From Maea johnstoni (Eukaryota > Annelida > Polychaeta > Spionida > Magelonidae): a stretch of 64,000 bases of DNA. The notes below the pieces were generated by a model. The model saw only the letters and a program-made list of their open reading frames with translations. It made no database searches and had not been told where the DNA came from. Every line of letters starts with the position of its first letter. Positions within the stretch are counted from its first letter, which is position 1. Location of the stretch: assembly GCA_963942565.1 (NCBI GenBank), contig CAWWDR010000801.1, positions 1 through 64,000 of the forward strand. Direction: 5' to 3'. Of this stretch, positions 55,755 through 64,000 are shown one piece after another. Both the position numbers and the translations under genes were made by a program.

Positions 55755-56840
55755 AAAATCTAAGAGACCTACAGACCCATCAAGTTACATAGGCTTAATT
55801 TAGATAGCAAATAGGTATATGTTTGTATTTGAACATCCGTAGGTACCTTAATTGCTGAGAACAGGGGTCAAAAAGTGGGACATTTAGCTAGAATATACAA
55901 GTTTTTGCCTGTATTTTGCTGATATTTGAACAGCATTAAATCACAATAAAAGAGTTCATTACCATTCTAGTTCAAAATATGACTTATTCAGGTAGCAAAT
56001 TAACTGATATTTGTAGTTGGCCAACATTAGGTGACCGCCATGCTGAAAACAGGGGTCAAAAATAGGTCACTTAGATTAAATGCGCGATTTTTGCCTGCAA
56101 TTTGTAGAGCATTATACCGACTTATATATATAACTTTCACCATTCAAGTTCTTAATATGACTTATTTAGGTAACACATAAATTGATATTTGTAACAGGAC
56201 AACTGTAGGTGCCGCACTGCTAAGAACAGGTGTCAAGAATTAGGTCACCTAGCTAAAAGGTACTATTTTCGTCTGCATTTTGCTCTTTTTTAAAGTGTTA
56301 CATTAATTTATATATAACTTTCACTATTTTCGTTCTAAATATGACTTATTTCGGTAGCCAATAGATTGATAATTGTAGTTGGACAACTGTAGGTACCCAC
56401 ACTGCTGAGAACAGGGGTCATAAAAAAGGTCACTTAACTACATGTAAAATGTACAATTTTTGCCCGTATTTCGCTTTATTTAAACAGCATAACATTGACT
56501 TTTAAAGGATTTTCACTATTCTAGTTTTGAATATGACTTATATAGGAAGCAAATAGATTAATAATTGTAGTTGGACAACTGTAGGTACCTGCACTGCTGA
56601 GAACAGGGGTCAGAAAGTAGGTCACTTAGCTAAAATGTACAATTTTCGCCTGCATTTTGCTCTTTTTTGAACAGCATTACATCGTTTTATATAAGACTTT
56701 CATTATTCTAGTTCTAGATATTACTCAGTTGGGTAGCAAATGAATTGATAATTGTAGCTGGACAGCTGTAGGTACCTGCACTGCTGGGAACATGGGTCAG
56801 AAATAGGTCACTTAGCTGCGTTTTACTCTCACTTGAACAG
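55755..56840 (+). repeat. ~180-bp tandem units, left arm of the 4.3-kb foldback
   Basis: Units restart near 55981, 56159, 56343, 56535 and 56713 at the GACTTAT landmark. They are moderately diverged from each other, so the array is older than the 53-bp array at 30630. Confidence 0.85.
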
Positions 56841-57009
56841 TTTACATGTACATCAACATATAAGAAACCATCTAGTTCTACATGTGGATGCGACTTATGT
56901 ATGAAACAAATGAATCTAGGATTTCTAGTACTAGTATATATTTCTAGCATATACAATAACCATACACATTCAGCATAGACACATCACACATATACATGCA
57001 CAGTACAGT

Positions 57010-57185
57010 ACAGTGCCGACATTTAATTCCTGCACTAAATGTGTAGGAGCCCTGGCATAATAAACAACTGCACGTCTGATTGCCACCCAGTTTCCTGGGC
57101 ACTGATGAATGCATCATCTCACATGAACGTAGCTTTGATTGGCAAACTAAATGGGTCAGTAATGTAGAGGTCTGTAATGTACATG
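57010..57185 (+). mobile_element. MITE with CAGTGCCNACATTTGATTCC ends, copy 3, 3'-truncated
   Basis: Left end CAGTGCCGACATTTAATTCC intact, followed by the family core to AATGGGTCAGTAATGT; right end missing. Lies inside the 4.3-kb foldback. Confidence 0.8.
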
Positions 57186-57797
57186 TACATGCAGCTGTCC
57201 CTGTCGGCCAATTTAACTTACATGTAGCTGCTTAGCTTTCCCTATAAGCCTATATATATCAATCACACATGATGGAGTCCACACAAGCTGAACGTTACTA
57301 TTTGGGGCATGTGAAAAAGTTACTACTGACTTGAAGTTATGCATTGTTCTCCACCATTCACATCAGACCAGTCACGACTTATCCTCTGTATGGAAGGGTG
57401 ACAATAAACATAATCCCAAATCCTGATCTCTCGCTCCTAGTCAGAGTCTTATGATATATAGTAGCGACTGTCTAAATCCATCCGGGTCAGGGGAGTTCCT
57501 CATTATTCATGACATTGGCTTGGGTAGTTTTCAGGAAAGTATATTTCAAGATTTGCACTATGTGACAAATCGACTAATCCCTATAACACCATCCGATAGA
57601 GGGCATTAAATCTTGTTATTATTGCTATTCTGATTTTAACTAATTGAGTGTACATGTACCATGTGATTACATGTAGCTGATACTAGTAAATTGTCATATC
57701 GGCCCTAGGGCTGATATGATAATTTGGTAGACTAAGGCCTTCAGGCATATGACAAGTCTCATAGCGCCCTCTGCAACAGTCACTAAGGCTATACTAT

Positions 57798-57940
57798 ACA
57801 AATATGACATCCCTGCGGGGTTGCTAACATGGTTGTCTACCCCGAGTGAACATTGTCACCCGAGGGCGTAGCCCGAGGGTGACAATGCTCACGAGGGGTA
57901 GACTACCATGTTAGCAACCCCGCAGGGATGTCACATTTGT
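57798..57940. repeat. 143-bp hairpin with ~60-bp arms
   Basis: Arms start ACAAATATGACATCCCTGCG and end in its complement; the loop contains CCCGAGGGCGTAGCCCGAGGG. Close to perfect pairing. Lies in the centre of the 4.3-kb foldback. Confidence 0.85.
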
Positions 57941-57943
57941 TTT

Positions 57944-58455
57944 ATTATACCGAACAACACCCCCCCCCCCCTCACCCCCGGGCACCCAAAATACATGACA
58001 AGTTGAAACTTACAAAACTCACTTGGACAGTGTAATTTCGGAGCAGCAGGTTTACCGTGCTGACCATGTTAAGGATATACTACATGTATTTAATTTATCC
58101 TTCCTGAACAACCTACCACCTCAACTTGGTTGAGATTTTACTTTTTCCCCCATAATTGAGACACTCGCGCAAGTTGTTCCCAACAATAAGATAATTCCAT
58201 TGTTGACGGCGGCATTCTGCTGAGGCCTTGAAATACTTTCGCCACGCGGGGGGATCTTGAAAGCATGACGTCCTCAACAATATAGGGAATCATGAAACGG
58301 CACATTGACAGCGGGTGCTAATACGTCGTCTCCTTGACAGCGGGCGCTACTCCTTGAGTAGCGCCCGCTGTCACTGAACCTACAGACACACAGGTTGCTA
58401 GCAGTCTTGACACATGGCTCTCATCCAATGGGATGAGAGTATTTTCACGTGAGGT
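57944..58455. mobile_element. Possible MITE bounded by TATTATACC/GGTATAATA
   Basis: TATTATACC near 57943 and GGTATAATAATA near 58453 are inverted ends around ~510 bp that includes a C-run and the hairpin at 58336. No clear target duplication was resolved. Confidence 0.4.
58336..58372. repeat. Strong 37-bp GC-rich hairpin
   Basis: GACAGCGGGCGCTACTC and its complement around a very short loop. GC-rich in an AT-rich region. Confidence 0.8.
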
Positions 58456-58544
58456 ATAATAATATAGTATATTCCTTTAGAAATTTGAAGACATTGTTTT
58501 CCCACACAATGCAACTAGTGCAAAGACGAAGTGTTATCTAAAAA

Positions 58545-59640
58545 TAAAGAGTAAAACGCAGGCAAAAACCATACATTTCAGCTAAGTGACCTACCTTCTG
58601 AGCCTTGCTCCCAGCAGTGCAGGTACCCACAGTTTTCCAACTACAAGTATCAATTTATTTGCTACCAAAATGAGTAATATCTTAAACTAGAAAAGTGAAA
58701 GTATAATATAAGTCGATGTAATGCTGTTTAAAAAAGAGCAAAATGCAGGCGAAAATTGTACATTTTAGCTAAGTGACCTACTTTCAGACCTATGTTCTCA
58801 GCAGTGCGTGTACCTACAGTTGTCCAACTACAATTATCAATTATTTTTATTCCTAAATAAGTCATATGTAAAACTAGAGTAGTGAAAGTTATATAAAAGT
58901 TGAAATAACGCTTTTCAAAAAAGAGCAAACTGCAAGCAAAAATAGTACATTTTAGCTAAGTGACCTATTTTCTGACCCCTGTTCCCAGCAGTGCAGGTAT
59001 CTTCAGTTGTCCAACTACAATTATTAATTCATTTGCTACCTAGATAAGTCATATTTAGATCGAAAAATAATGAAAGTTGTATATACATGTAAGTCAATGT
59101 AAAGCTGTTCCAAAAAGAGCAAAATACAGGTGAAAATTGTCCATTTTAGCTAAGCGACCTAATTCTTGACCCCTGTACTAAGCACTGTGTGTACCTACAG
59201 TTGTCCAAGTACAAATATCAATTTATATATTACCTAAATAAGTCATATTTAGAATTTGAATGGTGAAAGTTATATATAAGTCAATAGAATGCTGTTTGAA
59301 TTGCAGGCGAAAATCGTCCATTTTATCTAAGTGACCTACTTTTTGACCCCTGTTTTCAGCATGGCGGTCACCTAATGTTGGCCAACTATAAATATCAGTT
59401 AATTTGCTACCTGAATAAGTCATATTTAGAACTAGAATGGTGATGGACTCTTTAATGGTGATTTAATGCTGTTCAAATATTAGCAAAATACAGGCGAAGA
59501 CTTGTATATTCTAGCTAAATGTCCCACTTTTTGACCCCTGTTCTCAGCAATTAAGGTACCTACGGATGTTCAAATACAAACATATACCTATTTGCTATCT
59601 AAATTGAGCCTATGTAACTTAATGGGTCTGTAGGGTCTCT
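58545..59640 (-). repeat. ~180-bp tandem units, right arm of the 4.3-kb foldback
   Basis: Inverted copies of the left-arm units, in mirror order. Confidence 0.85.
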
Positions 59641-60530
59641 TAGATTTTAATATCTGGATCGACCAAAACCGGAGAAAACCCTATTTGTCCATTTCTTGTA
59701 CTATGGGGGGTGGCAAAGATGGGTCAATATCTCAAATTGCCCAAGGGTGCCAGCCCGGCACCCGGCAGATTATTAAAGTGGGTACCCTTGGCTACCAGAA
59801 TCAATTGAAAAAAAAACTATATATGAAAAAAAAAGGTTCAGCCCAAAATCCAGCTTTCTGTGCCGGACTAAATGAAGAATTTTGGGGATGTTGTCTCGGA
59901 ACCTACAACATTGTCCTTCGGGTCTTTGAGTAAATTAATGCGATACACCCTGTTGGCAGTGTTACTGAATCCCAGACAAATGTTGTATCATTATCTGTTA
60001 ATTGGTACACGTGCTCATTTTCGTCTGCCTGGGAATGGCTAATAGGAACTTAGTTGTCAGCAGCCTCTACCATTTAATACTCTTCCCAAACTCATTAACC
60101 GCAGTGTTGACGTGTCCTGCATTGCATTGGGCAGATGGTCGTCTGCGATATTTGTGACGTCACTGATACTACAGCAAGACGACTCACCAATATGACATAT
60201 TAGATTTTTGGCTAAATGTGGGATGATGATTCGGTCATTTTTGTATCGTATATATGTACATATCGTAAGTTTTCTTTCTTTGATGTACTCGAATATAAGT
60301 TTGATACGATTAATCAAATTATAACATTTAATATGATGAAAGCAAAACTGACAAATTGTTGTGGTATGACACTAGTGGAGATAATAAAACAGTTAAAAGA
60401 GCACCAATCAAATTGAAAATAAATATATATATATATAGAATATAAACTATCTTTAAAAAAACGGTTGTCCACCATATCTGCATCAACTGAAAATCTTTAG
60501 GTTTTATACAGGCACGAGTGTTTCCTACTA

Positions 60531-60792
60531 TTAACCCTTCCAATGATGAGGCTACTTTCGTCCAAAGCACACGGACGCAAAGATTTTTGAAACCCATCTA
60601 AAACCTGCCATGTTGATATTCATTGCATAGCTCTCGCTGAGTGCTCTCCAATGAGTACCCATGTGCCGGGCCCATGTGCCAGGATTTCACTCATTTTTTA
60701 CACATGTGTGTAATTTCAAAATTAAAAAAAAAATTCAGGTTTTTACATCATTTTGCATTGGTCAAATTGGTTACCAGCAGCATAATGGTTAA
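60531..60792 (-). mobile_element. piggyBac-type MITE family C, copy 13, with ~45-bp internal insertion
   Basis: Both TTAA ends. Extra DNA including a duplicated CCCATGTGCC and an A-run. Confidence 0.85.
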
Positions 60793-61079
60793 CAACAAGC
60801 CAGTACAATTTGGCCGTATTATCGTGCTGAAAGCAGCGTTACATGAGATTCCGACTTCTTGACACGGGTGTGTATTCCGCCGCGAGCCGTTGGTGTTTAT
60901 CTATTCCTAGTCTATCTTCCATGGAGGTGCGGACAGCCTTCGTGTAGTATACATCGCCAACAACCAATACCCAGATAACATCCGTGTACCCTAATATCGC
61001 CCACGTGGAGAATTCTAGGAAATTCTGTAGATCAAGTTGACACGTCTTTCCCATAGATTTATACCAAATCTGTAATGAA

Positions 61080-61292
61080 TTAATCCTGATGCTGCTGGTG
61101 GCTAATTTGGCCAATACAAAACGAGGCAAAGAAACATGTAAAATCACTGAAACCCTGACACATGGGTACTCATATGAGTGTACTCAGTGAGAGCTATCCA
61201 ATGAATACCAACATGACAGGGCTTATATGGTTACCAAAAATCGTTTCCTCCTTGTGCTTTGGACGAAAGTCGCCTCAGCACTGGAAGGTTAA
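61080..61292 (+). mobile_element. piggyBac-type MITE family C, copy 14
   Basis: TTAATCCTGATGCTGCTGG to CACTGGAAGGTTAA, complete. Confidence 0.9.
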
Positions 61293-61443
61293 GATTTCCA
61301 TAAAATATCATGCTGGGGCGTTTAGACAGCCGATTTCTCTATAAACTAGAGCGACCACCGAAAACCTATTTTTCGTGCTTTTTATCGCCAATCTCCCAAT
61401 AATAGGAAGAGATTACTCTGAAGAGTCCAATATTATTAGTTAC

Positions 61444-61569
61444 TCCCTGTTGGAAAGTGCAATCCGGCTTGCTATCCAACCGAAGTCATCCATATCTCAC
61501 GAGGCGGAGCCGATTGGGTTCTGGATGATTGAGGGCGGATAGCAGGCCGGATTGCACCTTCTAACAGGG
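61444..61569. mobile_element. 126-bp hairpin element
   Basis: Ends CCCTGTTGGAAAGTGCAATC and the matching complement ending AACAGGG; the arms continue through GCTATCC. Looks like a short foldback MITE. Confidence 0.7.
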
Positions 61570-64000
61570 CGTCACGAATTTATCACCTGCTCTTTCATGC
61601 TAAGAAAAAATAACAAATACATCTCAAAAAAAATTGAAATAACTTTGGGTGTCAGAACAAGCCTGCTCCCCAAGTGGTAATATTGGATTCTGCCGTTCGA
61701 TATTGAATCTACAAAGTGTGAACGGCTCCAGATCTAACACCTATTGACCAATCAGCATAGAGAATTACAGCAGAGCAGGTGATAATGTTCTATATCATCC
61801 GTCAGACTATCTGTGTCGTGGGCATGTCCAAAAGAAAATTTTCTTTCATTTGGTTGAGCCACCATTTAAAATAAAGAAAGCGATTAATGAATTAAAGGGA
61901 TTGTTTGGACAGGTAGATTGCATTTCATATCGTACTGCAATTGAAATCGATATACATGTAGTTCAAACAATGATATGTAATTTGATATGATGAAAACAGT
62001 ACAGAAATATGAAATGCAAAATACTTCTTTTTATCAAATGTACCGTGTAAATATTTATAAACCCAAATGCAAAAACATGGCTTCAATGTCGTAAAGATAA
62101 TGATTTTAGTGAAAAACTAAAATTCCCTGCATTATTATAACATACAAAATGAAATTGTTTATCGAATAAAATATGTACATAACCCAGAATTTTGGAAAAG
62201 CTTATTTTCTAATGGGAGTAGATTTCGTGTATTTTGGGGCAGCGATTTCGAGAAAGCCTTCGATGGAATCTGGGTGAAGCACGTATGGCGTATTAGTGTT
62301 TAACGCCAAAATTGCAAACATATCCTATGCCGTGTTGACGGAGGTGTCTTTTCATGTTGAATGTCTACCACATGGCCTGGGGCATGCACACATACATATT
62401 TCCCAAGCATCTACAGCAGTGCCAGTTTAACCAATTAACAACCGCTTTAAGTTTTGGATATTTTTATCATAACATCACTCTTTTAGAAAAATATTTCTCG
62501 AGATTGTAATTAAAATATAGTTCATTCCCATCTAATTTCACTGTATGATCATTTAAGGTATATTTCATTTTTCTTTGGTATTGTGAGATCAAATTGTAAA
62601 GAAATTGTTCAACTTCAAATCAATACACATAATTTGAGATTTATTTGTAGCGTTTGATTTCTACTATGTCATTGATCTCTGACATTCCAATGCAAAATTT
62701 GCTAAAAGCTCGACAAAGTCAATTTCAGAACCTTATTAAATGGGAGTGTTTGCAAAGAGTTTTATATTATGGGAATATAAAGAAAACCTTTCCTATACTA
62801 AAAGTAGATTTCGAACTTCAGATTGAACTACTCAATTATCTTCCCACTCATCACCTAGAAGCATTCAACGTATTCCACCATTTTTGTATTGTATTGTATA
62901 TTTGCTGCATATACAAATTCAAAAATACAAGTACATCTAGATAGGGTAAAAATATAACAAAACAGTGAAGGGACAATACGTCCAACATAGCAAGTACAGC
63001 AAAAAGGTATTGAATACAGTATAAACTAAACAGTAATAGAGTTATAGAGTAAATAGAGAAAGTATAATGACTTAGTACAAACAAGGGTACCGTAGAAAAA
63101 GGAAATTAACAGGAACCAAGCACTTATTGGATCCTTATAAAACAAACAAAAATAGATGGTTGAGAAACGTTGTGGAAACATTACTTCTAGAGTACAGACT
63201 TAAGTCTCAAATTGGACCATCTGAGCTCGTAAATTATACAGTGAAATGTCTTTTAATATGAACTTCAGTTGTCCCCCAATAGAGATATATTTAAGAGCTA
63301 TATGTCTCTATCTCTTAAGACCCTTGATGTTGTCGGTCTCCTAAATGTCAACAAGTAGCACGAGTTTCCTCTTATCTACTTTACACACCGTTACTTTATG
63401 ATGAACTCTGTGGCTTTTAGTACCATACTTTACTTTGATCAATGTTCCATTGCATCATTTAAGTAATCTCGGGAATATTTAGTTGGTTCTTTTCTCCTTG
63501 TGTTTGAGATACCTGTCAGACATAGGTTATACCTGGTATTGTATGTCTATGCATACATTTTATGTGTATAAAGGGGGGATTAGATTCGCTACGTTAATTT
63601 TGTATTCTTTATATATTGTCTCCTTGGCTATGTTTAGGTTGCATAGCAATGCCGGCATGCCACCATGGCTAAGCATGCCCTGACTATTGCAATAGGTCCT
63701 ACAGTTAAGTCGGACACGTTCAAGGCATGTGAAGACTTTCAAAGATTACTGAAAGGAAGCATGGCCTATGATATCTATTGCTGGTCATATTGAACAGTTC
63801 AAATTAGATTATAAAAGTCTTTTTTTCAAAACATATCTAAGATTATCGCCAATTTTTCTACGAGGCGATGATAAACTTTGGTAGATGGAAACACATAATC
63901 AATCTAAAACTACACTTTATAATTTCTTAATTTTCCTTTCTTTGGTCCACTCCTTGTTGCTAAGATGTTTTACTCCATGTATATATATATATATATATAT
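61570..64000. other. Unassigned right end of the window
   Basis: AT-rich DNA without recognised genes. A frame at 62654-62944 has no known motif. The last ~20 bp are a TA microsatellite cut by the window edge. Confidence 0.4.

Larger units (their letters stand above)
55532..59871. mobile_element. 4.3-kb foldback element with tandem-repeat arms
   Basis: Ends TTAGTCCGGCACAGAAAGCT and its complement form long inverted arms, about 55532-56840 and 58545-59871. Each arm starts with ~250 bp of unique sequence (including GCCGGGTGCCGGGCTGGCAC) and continues as five to six ~180-bp tandem units containing GACTTATTTAGGTAGC, TAGTTGGACAACTGTAGGTA, GAACAGGGGTCA and TAGGTCACTTAGCTAAA. The central 1.7 kb carries a MITE, two strong hairpins and a short palindrome near the symmetry axis (57701). 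No clear target duplication was found at the ends and no transposase frame was seen. Confidence 0.85.

Noticed and set aside
59685-59933. 82-codon frame almost identical to one at 55521-55718 on the other strand
   Set aside because: The pair are the two arms of the 4.3-kb foldback, not a duplicated gene.

Overview
This window is nuclear DNA from a metazoan. The genes are split by introns, GT/AG splice sites are visible, the DNA is AT-rich, and small non-autonomous transposons are abundant. The two recognisable genes are animal mitochondrial genes with invertebrate-like sequences. The repeats (hAT-, piggyBac- and mariner-type MITEs, foldback elements, a CR1/L2-like LINE, tRNA-type SINEs) fit a marine invertebrate, perhaps a deuterostome such as an echinoderm, hemichordate or amphioxus. 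I cannot fix the species.

Two genes were assembled exon by exon. On the minus strand (6143 to 2552) is a complete four-exon MRPS25 gene encoding mitoribosomal protein mS25 (175 aa), including the Cys-x-Cys...Cys site used in mammals for an Fe-S cluster. On the plus strand (6442 to 37944) is an ARMC10/ARMCX-like gene. Its N-terminal membrane anchor is followed by armadillo repeats in five exons that join in frame to 365 aa. The start codons lie 298 bp apart, so the pair is divergent, probably shares a promoter, and both products are expected in mitochondria. A separate Pro/Glu-rich exon (14120-15015) joins the anchor exon in the same phase and carries its own stop. It looks like an alternative last exon giving a 340-aa product without armadillo repeats.

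The most unusual locus is armadillo exon 4 (30516-30677). Its 3' end, including the 5' splice site, is the first unit of a 53-bp array of exactly 44 units with no net indel (30630-32961), so intron 4 starts with 44 consecutive splice donors. Only the first donor keeps the frame open; any later one includes an in-frame TAG. The acceptor end of the same exon is also copied at least twice just upstream, again with stops.

The rest of the window is repeats. Two piggyBac-type (TTAA) MITE families recur about 14 and 12 times. Several hAT-type families are present, some with intact 8-bp duplications, along with a 265-bp MITE family with long terminal inverted repeats and two mariner-type MITEs. There are SINE fragments, a CR1/L2-like LINE tail, and an internally deleted LINE that keeps a PHD-like ORF1. 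Two large foldback elements stand out. One is a near-perfect 2.5-kb palindrome (45460-47955) whose arms each carry an inward-facing tRNA-like pol III promoter. The other is 4.3 kb (55532-59871), with arms built from ~180-bp tandem repeats. From 38600 to the end I found no convincing host gene.
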